Assembly (NCBI RefSeq): GCF_024345975.1 | Contig: NZ_JAGQCD010000001.1 | Coordinates: 186,001 to 250,000 of the forward strand | Direction of reading: 5' to 3' | DNA: 64,000 nucleotides | Source: Cyanobium sp. Cruz-8D1 | Lineage (GTDB): Bacteria; Cyanobacteriota; Cyanobacteriia; PCC-6307; Cyanobiaceae | Shown here: positions 44,662 through 53,342 of the stretch, one piece after another | Layout of the letters: every line of letters begins with the position of its first letter | How positions within the stretch are numbered: the stretch's first letter is position 1 | Notes under the pieces: generated by a model | What the model was told of the DNA's origin: nothing | Seen by the model: only the letters and a program-made list of their open reading frames with translations | The model's database searches: none | Translations under genes and position numbers: made by a program

Positions 44662-45351
44662 ATGCCCCAGCCCCATCTGAGTCCTGCTTACTGCCAGGCC
44701 TACAGCCGCATCAACGCCCTGGTGATCGTCGGTGAGGGATTGGCGGACAGCCACTTCCGCCTGCTGGCCGCTTTGCTGCCGGAGGACAGGCAGGAGTTGC
44801 AGCGGCTCGCGGCCATGGAGGGCCGCCATGCCCGCGACTTTGCTGGCTGCGGCAAGGAGCTGGGGATCCGCCCAGACCTGCCGCTGGCGCAGCGGTTGTT
44901 CGCGCCCCTGCACCGGCTGTTCCGCGAGGCGGTGGCAACGGGCGATCGGGTCAGCGCCCTGGTGATCCAGTGCCTGATCGTGGAGAGCTTTGCCGTGGCG
45001 GCCTACCGCTGCTATCAACCGGTGGCCGATGTCTATGCCGCCCCGATCATCCAGACGGTGCTGGACGACGAGGCCGAACACCTTGATTACGGCCAGCGCT
45101 GGCTGGCGGCCGGGTTCCCCGAGGTGGCAGCCCCGATCGCGGCCTGCTGTGAGCGCGCCGTTCCGATCGTGCTGGCGGTGCTCAACGCCGTCCGTGCCGA
45201 TCTCACCGCCATCGGCATCGACCCCAGCGAGCTGGTGGGCGAATTCGTGGGCCGCTTCCAGGAAGCGATCGAGGCGGTCGGCTTCGAGCCGCGCCAGGCC
45301 CGGGGGCTGGTGGCGCGACTGGCGGGGCAGGCGTTGGAGGTGGCTTTCTAG
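44662..45351 (+). CDS. Aldehyde-deformylating-oxygenase-like di-iron protein
   Basis: A 229-residue ferritin-like protein, close to the ADO length (about 231). CQAYSRINALVIVGE matches the ADO opening, and all six di-iron ligands are in place: Glu25, Glu53 and His56 (AMEGRHARDF), Glu108 (LIVESFAVAAY), Glu137 and His140 (DDEAEHLDYG). ADO makes alkanes from fatty aldehydes. The usual partner gene, acyl-ACP reductase (aar), is not adjacent; instead acsF lies 50 bases upstream and is probably co-transcribed. The core has diverged from typical ADO in several hydrophobic positions. It may be a second ADO or a paralogue with another substrate. Confidence 0.82.
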   Translation: MPQPHLSPAYCQAYSRINALVIVGEGLADSHFRLLAALLPEDRQELQRLAAMEGRHARDFAGCGKELGIRPDLPLAQRLFAPLHRLFREAVATGDRVSALVIQCLIVESFAVAAYRCYQPVADVYAAPIIQTVLDDEAEHLDYGQRWLAAGFPEVAAPIAACCERAVPIVLAVLNAVRADLTAIGIDPSELVGEFVGRFQEAIEAVGFEPRQARGLVARLAGQALEVAF

Positions 45352-45364
45352 GGGGCGCCGCTGC

Positions 45365-46405
45365 TCAGAACCCCGCCTCATCAAGCATCCCCCGCAGCAC
45401 CTCGGCGCTGCTGCGCAGCTGCCCCATCTCCTTCTCGGTGAGGGCCATCTGCACCAGGGCGGCGGCGCCGCTGTCACTCACGATCGTGGGCAGGCTGAGG
45501 CAGACATCGGGCAGGCCGTAGTGGCCGTGGCTGCGGCTGCTCACGGTGAGCATCTGGTCCTTGCTGCGCAGCACCGCCTCGACGATCTCGGCGGTGGCCA
45601 GCCCGATCGCCCAGGAGGTGCTGCCCTTGAGCCGGATGATCTCATAGGCCGCCTGGCGCACCTCGCTGTGGAACAACGCCTGCAACTCAGGGTCCGCCAG
45701 GGTGCAGCTGCCTTCCCAGCCGCCATCGACCAGCCCCGAGCCAGCCACCACCACCCGGCTCCAGACCGGCACCTCCGAATCGCCGTGTTCGCCGATCACC
45801 CAGGCCTGGACGTCATGGGGATCGATCCCCAGCCGGCGACTGATGGCCATGCGGAAGCGGGCCGAATCCAGCACGGTGCCCGAGCCGATCACCCGGTGAG
45901 GGGGGAAGCCGCTCAGCTGGCCGGCGATGTGGGTGAGCACATCCACCGGATTGCTCACCACCAGCAGCACCGCCCGGGGACAGTGGAGCGCGATCGGTGG
46001 CACGAGCTTGCGGAACAGGGCCGCATTGCGTTCGATCAGCTCCCGCCGCGACTGGCCCGGCTGCTGGGCCACGCCGGCGGTGATCACCACTAGGTCGGCG
46101 TCCCGGCCCTCCTCTTCCACGCTCCCGGCCCGCAGGTCGGTGCGGGGCAGGAAGGGCAGGCCGTGGCAGAGGTCCATCACCTCCCCCTCCAGCCGGTCCT
46201 GGGCGACATCCACCAGCACCAGCTCCTCCTGGCAGCCCCGATGCAGGATCGCCACGGCGCAGGCCATGCCCACGGCGCCGCAGCCCACAATCACCACCTT
46301 GCGGCCGGGGAGGGTGCGCCCCCGCGCCTGGGCGCCCGTGGGCAGCAGCAGGTTGCAGAAGGGGGCGGCGGAGGCGTTGCCGACGGCCGGGGTGAGATCA
46401 GGCAA
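45365..46405 (-). CDS. ldh: L-lactate dehydrogenase
   Basis: A 346-residue NAD-dependent LDH. Rossmann motif VVIVGCGAVGMACAVAIL; catalytic His in GEHGDSEVPVW; Arg in DSARFRMAI; the substrate loop AGVAQQPGQSRREL carries Gln (lactate) rather than Arg (malate) at the specificity position. The N-terminus has about 35 extra residues. It reduces pyruvate to lactate, a fermentative NADH sink; interesting next to low-oxygen type tetrapyrrole genes. Overlaps the upstream TerB-like gene by eight bases. Confidence 0.9.
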   Translation of the reverse strand: MPDLTPAVGNASAAPFCNLLLPTGAQARGRTLPGRKVVIVGCGAVGMACAVAILHRGCQEELVLVDVAQDRLEGEVMDLCHGLPFLPRTDLRAGSVEEEGRDADLVVITAGVAQQPGQSRRELIERNAALFRKLVPPIALHCPRAVLLVVSNPVDVLTHIAGQLSGFPPHRVIGSGTVLDSARFRMAISRRLGIDPHDVQAWVIGEHGDSEVPVWSRVVVAGSGLVDGGWEGSCTLADPELQALFHSEVRQAAYEIIRLKGSTSWAIGLATAEIVEAVLRSKDQMLTVSSRSHGHYGLPDVCLSLPTIVSDSGAAALVQMALTEKEMGQLRSSAEVLRGMLDEAGF

Positions 46406-46817
46406 CGGTTTCGCCGATCAGAACATCGCGCTGCAGCAGCGCCAGCACCTCCTGGATCTGGGCGGTCCGGCCCGGTGGCAGGGAAAGCTCGTTGCCCAGG
46501 GGGGTGAGGAAGGTGGCCTCTGCCGGTTTCACCTCCCGATCGCACAACACCAGCTGAACGGCCAGGCCGTAGGCCAGCTCCTGCTGGGTGCTGGTGAACA
46601 CTGGGATGGCCTGGCGGATCAGTTCCTGCCAGTGGTCCCGGCGGAAGAGATGCAGCAGACCTTCGATGCGCTCGCCGAAGGCCAGCGGCGTCATGCTCCG
46701 GTAAGGAGAGCGGCGGACCAACTGTTCTTTGAGACTGTGGGCCTCCTCACGGCCGAAGTTGCTGTCGCAGCAAACGGCGGCCAGGGGAATGGCGGCGAAG
46801 GCCTCGGCGGGGGTCAT
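46398..46817 (-). CDS. TerB-like domain protein
   Basis: A 139-residue helical protein: FAAIPLAAVCCDSNFGREE, then AYGLAVQLVLCDREVKPAEATFL and LPPGRTAQIQEVLALL, the pattern of TerB/DUF533-like domains (CDGxxxxxE). Probably co-transcribed with ldh. A second protein of this type is encoded at 57685-58137. The family is linked to metal or stress responses, but no function is established here. Confidence 0.7.
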   Translation of the reverse strand: MTPAEAFAAIPLAAVCCDSNFGREEAHSLKEQLVRRSPYRSMTPLAFGERIEGLLHLFRRDHWQELIRQAIPVFTSTQQELAYGLAVQLVLCDREVKPAEATFLTPLGNELSLPPGRTAQIQEVLALLQRDVLIGETVA

Positions 46818-47120
46818 GGCTGTCCTCGATCCTTTGCATTCATTGCAGCTGTTCTGTGTGAATCAGGAAGCCAGCGCGACACAAACCTTGGCAAACTCGT
46901 TGTTGGGTTCTCCCGACTTCCGGCAAGATTTTCCCCATCTGCCATTCAAGGAAGCCCTTCCGTCAAGCGGCCTGGCTACACCCCTTGGTGATGCACGATG
47001 CGAGACCATGGCGTTGGTAGGGGTGTGGAATTCTAAAGGTAGCCGTGCCCATCTGGATGCTGCGGGGATGCTGGAAGGGGGCAATCTCTGTGTGTCTTCC
47101 AAGTTTGCCCCCCACCCCGG
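46818..47120. other. Intergenic stretch without a supported gene
   Basis: About 300 bases with a mixed composition. Only short frames occur and none looks real. It presumably contains the promoter of the TerB-like/ldh unit. Confidence 0.5.
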
Positions 47121-47273
47121 CTACAGCTCCCGGTCCGATCCGCTTGGGCCCCGCGAGGCATGCCGCGATCTGGTGGCCATAAAGGCAAGCACAACGATGC
47201 CAACGGCGAGCAGAATCGCGATGCTGCCGACGACAAGGCCGGCTGGAACTGTGTGGTGGAAGACCCCAGCCAT
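47121..47273 (-). CDS. Possible single-span membrane peptide
   Basis: From ATG 47273, 50 residues with one good membrane segment (GLVVGSIAILLAVGIVVLAFMA) followed by a basic, Ser-rich tail. An alternative start lies upstream at 47327. The opposite-strand frame here is hydrophilic and unconvincing, which favours this strand. Low confidence: short, no family recognised. Confidence 0.4.
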   Translation of the reverse strand: MAGVFHHTVPAGLVVGSIAILLAVGIVVLAFMATRSRHASRGPSGSDREL

Positions 47274-47357
47274 GATCCCCAGATAGCAAAGCGGCCCATC
47301 CGCTCCCTTGCCCAGGCGGCGATCCATTGGAGCGTCTTGCGGCGGCTGATCGCCTCC

Positions 47358-48641
47358 ATGGCGAGCCTGGCCTTAGCTTCAGGGGTGACATTGCTGCTGA
47401 TGCCACTGCCCATGCCGAGAGCACTGGTGGTCACTAAATCCATGGCCTATTCGCTGGTGGTGGCCTCCGCCGGCGCATTTTTAAAGAATCACACCCCCAA
47501 CTATGGGTGGTGCAGGAGCATCCCAGACCTCCGGTCTCTGCTGTTGAAAACCCATGCTGAACTCGCCTTTCAGACTGTTACCTCAGTCATGCGTCCATCT
47601 CTACACATCGAGAAGGAGCTTGGACATGCCTGTGGAGAAGCATGCTTGCATCTCTATTATGACTTGGCTTACTTCTCGGCATTGCTTTTTGGTGTTCTGT
47701 TGTTATCGAGAACCCTTTTCCGTATCCTTGAAGCGCCATCGCAACTCCCGCATCAGCAGCGCTGGGCGCGATGGATCCTGTTCATTTTACCCATCTACAT
47801 CATTCTGTTCTCGGGCGGGTCATTTGTCGACGCCTTATACCCAGCTTCGATCATAGGCCTGCTTGCATTGATTCACTTGGGTGGCGGCAAACCTGTCACC
47901 CTTCCGGTTGGTATTTCCGTTGGCCTGCTTGCAATTTTCTTAGCATTCAATGCGTATATGTCAAGGCCCTATGCTCCCTACGCCCTGGCATTGATTCTTT
48001 TGTCATCGCTGCTGAATAGAAAATTACTGGTGACTTTGGGACTGCTGCTTGGGCTCCTTCTGGCCTCCCCTTACCACATCAATCAGCATCGCTTGATTAA
48101 TACATTTATGCTAACAAACTACACGGGTTGCAATCTTGCCGAGGTCTTCGTGCATGCGCCCAACATCAAAGGCGGTATTGATATGTCGGTGCACAGTGGA
48201 ATCGAGGTAGCTGAGTATTGCAAAGAAAATCAGCATATTATCAAGAGCTATATCCTGTCTAGCCCATTGAGCGCCATGGGAGACATTCTGGAGCCCCAGC
48301 GTCTGGCAAGGATTGTTTTTCCGGCACCCTTTTCGCCATGGAAGTACATCCAGCTACCCAACCCAGCAGCAGGGCTTGAGGAGGCCCTGCAATGGCTCAT
48401 GTGGGGAGCTCTTTGCATTTTTCTCTACTACCCTCTGGTGCGCATGATTCTTGCCAATATCTGGAAAAGCGTAAGTCAAAGAGCCTTGCTATTCTCGGCG
48501 TTGGCCTGCTTCGCGCCTCTCCTCTTTACGCTTGTGGGAAATGGCGGACAGGAGGCTGGTCGTCTCAGCTTGGCCTATATTCTGCCTTTGGCATTCTTTT
48601 ACTCCTGGTTGCAATCACAACAAGCTTTCGATAGCCGTTAG
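47358..48641 (+). CDS. Multi-spanning membrane protein of unknown function, lower GC
   Basis: About 427 residues from ATG 47358; the start is uncertain, with longer frames to 47160 and shorter ones at 47403 or 47442. There are about nine to ten hydrophobic helices. A loop (LHIEKELGHACGEACLHLYYD) and a polar domain (TNYTGCNLAEVFVHAP, SVHSGIEVAEYCKENQH) separate the helices, recalling the layout of polytopic glycosyltransferase-like proteins, but I cannot assign the family. Base composition is visibly less GC-rich than all neighbours and codon use is mixed, a sign of acquisition from elsewhere. Confidence 0.75.
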   Translation: MASLALASGVTLLLMPLPMPRALVVTKSMAYSLVVASAGAFLKNHTPNYGWCRSIPDLRSLLLKTHAELAFQTVTSVMRPSLHIEKELGHACGEACLHLYYDLAYFSALLFGVLLLSRTLFRILEAPSQLPHQQRWARWILFILPIYIILFSGGSFVDALYPASIIGLLALIHLGGGKPVTLPVGISVGLLAIFLAFNAYMSRPYAPYALALILLSSLLNRKLLVTLGLLLGLLLASPYHINQHRLINTFMLTNYTGCNLAEVFVHAPNIKGGIDMSVHSGIEVAEYCKENQHIIKSYILSSPLSAMGDILEPQRLARIVFPAPFSPWKYIQLPNPAAGLEEALQWLMWGALCIFLYYPLVRMILANIWKSVSQRALLFSALACFAPLLFTLVGNGGQEAGRLSLAYILPLAFFYSWLQSQQAFDSR

Positions 48642-48891
48642 TGTGGTTTTAACCAAAGGCGGAAAATCGGCTGTCTCTGTCTTGCTCTCCAGCTCCTCGT
48701 CACGAACTGCAGGCGGACCGACACCAACGCAGGCAAGGGGACGCCAGCGATTCTGATTGGCATGAGATCCTTCGTTGATAAGGACACGCTTTTCCCCTTG
48801 ATCTGGCCCTGCTGCAGCTGAGGCGCCTGGCCGATCAGGCGCTGGATCGACGGAAGCCAACCTTTTGCAGGCCTTACCCAGGGGCTGGCCG
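48642..48891. other. Gap without a supported gene
   Basis: No coding frame here resembles a known protein. It separates the lower-GC membrane protein gene from a return to high-GC sequence and may mark an insertion edge. Confidence 0.4.
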
Positions 48892-49317
48892 TCACCAGGG
48901 CCTCCTGGAACCACTGCTGCTGGCCGTGTTGCTGGCAGGGGCCAGGGGCGGCAGTCGGCCTGCTCGTTCCTGAAGCCAGGTTGTCGGCACCGCGAGGGTT
49001 CCGGTGCAGCCGCCGAAGCGCAGCTGCAGCCAGGTGATCACCGTCGCTTCGCCGGCCACCATCGCCTCGATGAGCTTCTCGCTTGGGCGGCGCTCGTCGC
49101 CTTTCCCCGGAGGGTGGCTGAAGGCCGGCCTCAGACAGAGCTCCTCCACCAGATCCGGCCCCAGGTACCAGAGCTCCACGGCCGCTCCCTTGCACTGCCG
49201 GCGTTCCTCAATCAGTTCACGCAGCTGGCCGTCCTCGCTGAGCTGGCCCAGCGGAGCCACGAGGAAGGACAGGCAGCGCGTGGGCTCGGTGGCCGAGGCC
49301 TGGGGGGTGGCGGACAT
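48892..49317 (-). CDS. Hypothetical protein divergent from heme oxygenase
   Basis: From ATG 49317, 141 residues. A compact conserved-looking core (LSFLVAPLGQLSEDGQLREL, AVELWYLGPDLVEELCLRP, AMVAGEATVITWLQLRFGG) is followed by a Ser/Pro-rich tail. It diverges from the heme oxygenase gene with the CGTTATAACG palindrome in the shared 140-base promoter region, so it may belong to the same regulon. Function unknown. Confidence 0.6.
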   Translation of the reverse strand: MSATPQASATEPTRCLSFLVAPLGQLSEDGQLRELIEERRQCKGAAVELWYLGPDLVEELCLRPAFSHPPGKGDERRPSEKLIEAMVAGEATVITWLQLRFGGCTGTLAVPTTWLQERAGRLPPLAPASNTASSSGSRRPW

Positions 49318-49395
49318 GGCGGCGTGTGTGGTGGGGGGTGGCGGATGCGGCGGTTGCAACGAAATTGTTGCCACAGAAGCATGGAACAATAGTAC

Positions 49396-49405
49396 CGTTA
49401 TAACG
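49396..49405. promoter_or_regulatory. Perfect palindrome before the heme oxygenase gene
   Basis: CGTTATAACG, 53 bases upstream of the heme oxygenase start and 79 from the divergent gene. A one-mismatch copy (CGTTATGACG) is in the acsF promoter. Candidate operator; inferred. Confidence 0.5.
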
Positions 49406-49457
49406 TAGGCATCAGCGCCCTGCGCGGACCCACGTTTTCTCTCTGGCATCGATCCCC

Positions 49458-50195
49458 ATGACCACAGCCATCCCCACAGCCATCCCCGAAGCCATCTCCG
49501 AAGCCATCTCCGATCACGCCAGGCCCGCTGATGTGCTGGCGCGCAGAGCTTTTGGCCCCCGAGTGCGTCGGCTTCACGCCCGCATCGGTGCCGCCCACCA
49601 CCAGGCCGAGGGCATGACCTTCTCCCGATCCCTGCTGGAGGGCCACGCCAGCCCCAGGCAGCTGGCGGCCCTGATCCGTGCCCTCGCCCCCGCCTACGAA
49701 CTGATTGAGGAGCAGGGCCCCGAGCTGGCCGCCGCCCTGGGGGCGAAGGCCTTTCCCTGGACGGTCCTGGCTCGCCGCCAGGCCCTGCGGCAGGACGTCG
49801 CCATGTTGGGCGCCATCCCGGCCACACCGGCCTCTGCTGCCGCCCACGACTGGCTGGATCAGCTGCGCGACCTGGCCCGCCAGGCGCCACACCGCTTGAT
49901 GGCCCACGTCTATGTGCGCTACGGCGGCGATCTCTCCGGCGGCCAGCAACTGGGCGAGAAGGCCCAGGCCATTCTCTCGAGCCAGGGGCTGCCCAGCCTG
50001 CGGTTCTGGAAGTTCCAGCGCCCCATCCCTGAGCTGAAGCAGGCGCTGCACGACGCCTTCGAACAGCTTGATCTCAGCGAGGTGGAAGAGGAGGAGCTGC
50101 TGGAGGAAGCGGTGGTCGCCTTCCGCGCCACCCAGCGGCTGTTGGCGGAACTGGCCGCTCTGGAGACGCCCGCGCCTGCCAGCTCCGAGGCCTGA
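49458..50195 (+). CDS. ho2: Heme oxygenase (biliverdin-producing)
   Basis: A 245-residue biliverdin-producing heme oxygenase. The proximal heme ligand is His47 in GAAHHQAEGMTFSRSLLEG, and the distal helix has the universal RYGGDLSGGQQLGEKA. The N-terminal 25 residues are an unusual Thr/Ala/Ile/Glu stretch. It cleaves heme with ferredoxin electrons to biliverdin, the precursor of phycobilins. Directly followed by hemN after 37 bases. Symbol ho2 is by context (low-oxygen type module). Confidence 0.93.
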   Translation: MTTAIPTAIPEAISEAISDHARPADVLARRAFGPRVRRLHARIGAAHHQAEGMTFSRSLLEGHASPRQLAALIRALAPAYELIEEQGPELAAALGAKAFPWTVLARRQALRQDVAMLGAIPATPASAAAHDWLDQLRDLARQAPHRLMAHVYVRYGGDLSGGQQLGEKAQAILSSQGLPSLRFWKFQRPIPELKQALHDAFEQLDLSEVEEEELLEEAVVAFRATQRLLAELAALETPAPASSEA

Positions 50196-50232
50196 TCACC
50201 CCGACCGTTCCGCTCCACCCTCCCTTCCTCCC

Positions 50233-51603
50233 ATGACCCCAGCGGCCACCGCTTCAGCGCCCGGCGCCACGACGATCGATCTGCTGCTCAAGCACGACCG
50301 GCCCGTACCCCGCTACACCAGCTACCCCACGGCCGCGGCCTTCCACGGGGGCGTCACGGCGGCCGACCTCGAGACCCAGCTGGCCCGCCCCACGGACGAG
50401 GCGCTGTCGCTTTACGTGCATGTGCCCTTCTGCCGCAACGCCTGCTGGTTCTGCGGCTGCAACCGCATCACCACCGGCGCCGGTTCGAAGGTGGTGGGTC
50501 CCTACCTGGACGCCCTGGCCGCTGAACTGGAGCTGATCACGCGCCATTCCGCCCAGCGGCGACGCCTCGCCCAGCTGCACTGGGGCGGGGGCACCCCCAA
50601 TTACCTGACGATCCCCGAGCGCGAGAGCCTCTGGCGGTTGATCGAACGTCACTTCGATCTCGAGGACAACCTGGAGGCCTCCATCGAGGTCAATCCGGAG
50701 GCCCTCAGCCGGGAGGACGTCGTTGCGCTGCGCCGCCTGGGCTTCACCCGGATCAGCTTCGGCATTCAGGATGCCGACCCCCTGGTGCAGCAGGCCGTGA
50801 ACCGGGTGGTGCCGGTCGACCAGCTGCGCCGGGCCATGGCCTGGATGCGGCAGGCGGACTTCGACAGCGTCAACGTGGATCTGATCTGCGGTCTGCCGCT
50901 CCAGACCCCGGAGCGTTTCGACGCCACCCTGGCGCTGGTGCAGGACCTGCGTCCCGATCGGGTGTCCCTGTTCTCCTTCGCCTACCTCCCCGACCAGCTG
51001 CCCCTGCAGCGCAAGATCGCACCGGACGACTTGCCCTCCCAGCGGCAGCGGCTGCAGATGCTGGAAAGTGCCGCCAACCGACTGGGCGGGTGCGGCTACG
51101 ACGCCATCGGCATGGATCACTACGCCCTCTCCGGCGACAGCCTGGCCGTCGCGGCGCGGCAGGGGCGCCTGCACCGCAACTTCCAGGGCTACACCACCGG
51201 CGGGGAGCTGGAGCTGCTGGGGGTGGGGCCCACGGCCATCAGCCAGTTCCCCGGGCTGTTCAGCCAGAACCAGCGGGATCTGCAGGCCTACGCCGCCAGC
51301 ATCGCCGCCGGCCAGCTGCCGGTGGAGCGGGGGCTGGTGGTGAGTGATCCGGAGGTGCTGGAGCGGCGGGCACTGATCCGGGAGGTGATGTGCCATTTCA
51401 AGGTGGCGATTGATCCGGATCGCTTCAGCCGCGAATGGGCCGATCTGGGGCTCCTGGCCGACGACGGCCTGGTGCGGCTGAGCCAGGCCGATGGCCTGGG
51501 CCTGGTGGAGGTCACGACCTCGGGCCGCTGGTTGATTCGCACCGTGGCGGCCGTGTTTGACCCCACCCAGCGCCGGGCGGCCTCTGGATCGCGGCTGATC
51601 TGA
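50233..51603 (+). CDS. hemN: Oxygen-independent coproporphyrinogen III oxidase
   Basis: A 456-residue radical SAM enzyme. The cluster motif CRNACWFCGC provides Cys67, 71 and 74; YTSYPTAAAFH, HWGGGTPNYL, VNPEALSREDV, FGIQDADPLVQQAVNR and the HemN C-terminal domain are all present. It decarboxylates coproporphyrinogen without O2, so it substitutes for HemF when oxygen is low. Co-transcription with heme oxygenase matches the chlAII-ho2-hemN module. Confidence 0.96.
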   Translation: MTPAATASAPGATTIDLLLKHDRPVPRYTSYPTAAAFHGGVTAADLETQLARPTDEALSLYVHVPFCRNACWFCGCNRITTGAGSKVVGPYLDALAAELELITRHSAQRRRLAQLHWGGGTPNYLTIPERESLWRLIERHFDLEDNLEASIEVNPEALSREDVVALRRLGFTRISFGIQDADPLVQQAVNRVVPVDQLRRAMAWMRQADFDSVNVDLICGLPLQTPERFDATLALVQDLRPDRVSLFSFAYLPDQLPLQRKIAPDDLPSQRQRLQMLESAANRLGGCGYDAIGMDHYALSGDSLAVAARQGRLHRNFQGYTTGGELELLGVGPTAISQFPGLFSQNQRDLQAYAASIAAGQLPVERGLVVSDPEVLERRALIREVMCHFKVAIDPDRFSREWADLGLLADDGLVRLSQADGLGLVEVTTSGRWLIRTVAAVFDPTQRRAASGSRLI

Positions 51604-51610
51604 GCCGGCC

Positions 51611-52330
51611 TCAGAGCTCCAGCACGCAGTTGATCTTCAGCTCGAAGGGCACGGCGCTGGCGGGCAGCCGCAGCAACTGGGCCGTGAGGGTGGCCAGATC
51701 CTCGGGCTGGGTCATGGCCTCGGCGGAAAGTGTCGTCACCTGGGAGGCCATGGCGGTGTTGACCCAGCCCGGGCAGATCGCCGTCACCCGGATGCCGGCA
51801 TCCCAACCCTCGTTGCGCATCGCCTGGCACAGGGCCATCAGGGCGAACTTGCTGCAGGGGTAGGCCGCCAGCGGGCCCTTCACCCGCTGGCCGCTCATCG
51901 ACACCAGGGTGATCACCCGGCCGTCGCCACTGGCCACCAGCGCCGGCCAGGCGGCCCTGGTCAGCCACCACGGTCCCATCAGATTCACGCGCCACAGCGC
52001 TTCGATCTCCTGCTCCTGGCCAGCCTCAAACAGCAGACCCACCCGGGAGAACAGCCCCGCACAGTGGATCAGCCCGTCGATGGCGCCAAACTGGGCCAGG
52101 GTCGCCGCTACCCAGGTGCTCGCCTGGCTGGGGTCGCCGGCGTCGTAGGCCTGCAGCAGCATCCGGTCGGGCCGCAGGCGGGCGGCCTCCAGCAGCGGGC
52201 CTTGCGGCAGCCCGGCGGGATCCCGCACGCCGAGGCTGAGCCGATGGCCGTCGGCCAAGGCCCTTTCAGCGATGGCGCGGCCGATGCCCCGGCTGGCGCC
52301 GCTGATCAGCAGGATGCGGGGCTGGGCCAC
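51611..52330 (-). CDS. Short-chain dehydrogenase/reductase
   Basis: A 239-residue SDR: cofactor motif GASRGIGRAIAERAL, NLMGPWWLTRA, catalytic Ser in LVSMSGQRV, and YPCSK as the YxxxK pair. PGWVNTAMA completes the classical fold. Cytosolic. No specificity can be read. It converges with hemN, separated by seven bases. Confidence 0.9.
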   Translation of the reverse strand: MAQPRILLISGASRGIGRAIAERALADGHRLSLGVRDPAGLPQGPLLEAARLRPDRMLLQAYDAGDPSQASTWVAATLAQFGAIDGLIHCAGLFSRVGLLFEAGQEQEIEALWRVNLMGPWWLTRAAWPALVASGDGRVITLVSMSGQRVKGPLAAYPCSKFALMALCQAMRNEGWDAGIRVTAICPGWVNTAMASQVTTLSAEAMTQPEDLATLTAQLLRLPASAVPFELKINCVLEL

Positions 52331-52356
52331 GGCCGGCGAGTACGGGGGAGTTCATG

Positions 52357-52386
52357 AAAAAGGAGCCGGCCATCCCGGCCAGCTCC
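52357..52386 (-). terminator. Rho-independent terminator after glnB
   Basis: On the minus strand, GGAGC/GCTCC and GGCC/GGCC stems with a single mismatch are followed by five Ts. It closes the amt-remnant/glnB transcript and separates it from the SDR gene. Confidence 0.8.
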
Positions 52387-52417
52387 TGTTGATCGGCTCG
52401 CTGATGCTGTCGCTTGG

Positions 52418-52964
<547 letters not shown>

Positions 52965-52975
52965 TCAATGTCAGC

Positions 52976-53280
52976 GGATATGACCATGATCGCCCTCACT
53001 ATATCTGTGGATAGGTAATATTGAAGCATTGAACAACCCGCGAACTGAGTGGGAAACTCGCTATCCAGCAATGAGGCAAGAGATGGGCTTCTTGATGGTG
53101 CCTATGCGATCGCCCATGCGCTGGTGATGAAGCTACGCATCGGTGGTTGATCACCCGTCGGTGATCGAAGCATCGACTGCTTGGTGATTAGAAGCAATGC
53201 CAAAGGCAACCTTCGTTGCAGGCGAAGCGGGGCCGTGTAGCGAAAATGACAAACCAGCCGTCCGGCCAGCGAACGGTCAC
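52976..53280. other. Lower-GC gap between the amt remnant and cpcB
   Basis: About 300 bases with no coding frame longer than some 20 residues that looks genuine. It contains a HIP1 octamer (GCGATCGC) at 53108, common in cyanobacteria. No cpcA sequence is seen here. It may contain the remnants of a deleted segment. Confidence 0.5.
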
Positions 53281-53305
53281 AAAAAAGCCGGGAAGAATTC
53301 CCGGC
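53281..53305 (-). terminator. Strong terminator directly after cpcB
   Basis: GCCGGGAA, three-base loop, TTCCCGGC: an 8-bp stem followed by six Ts on the minus strand, 37 bases after the cpcB stop. It shows the transcript ends with cpcB alone. Confidence 0.88.
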
Positions 53306-53342
53306 GAGGTGGGTTGATGGCTGGCCGGTAGACCGACCCCAC

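Noticed and set aside
46863-47102. 79-residue minus-strand frame
   Set aside because: No domain pattern and irregular codon use; treated as noncoding.
47160-47357. N-terminal extension of the membrane protein
   Set aside because: Hydrophilic and antisense to a better small membrane frame; a later start is preferred.
53105-53116. HIP1 octamer as a functional site
   Set aside because: GCGATCGC is common in cyanobacterial genomes and occurs inside genes here too (for example near 44463).
53008-53340. cpcA downstream of cpcB
   Set aside because: No alpha-phycocyanin residues in any frame; a terminator intervenes.
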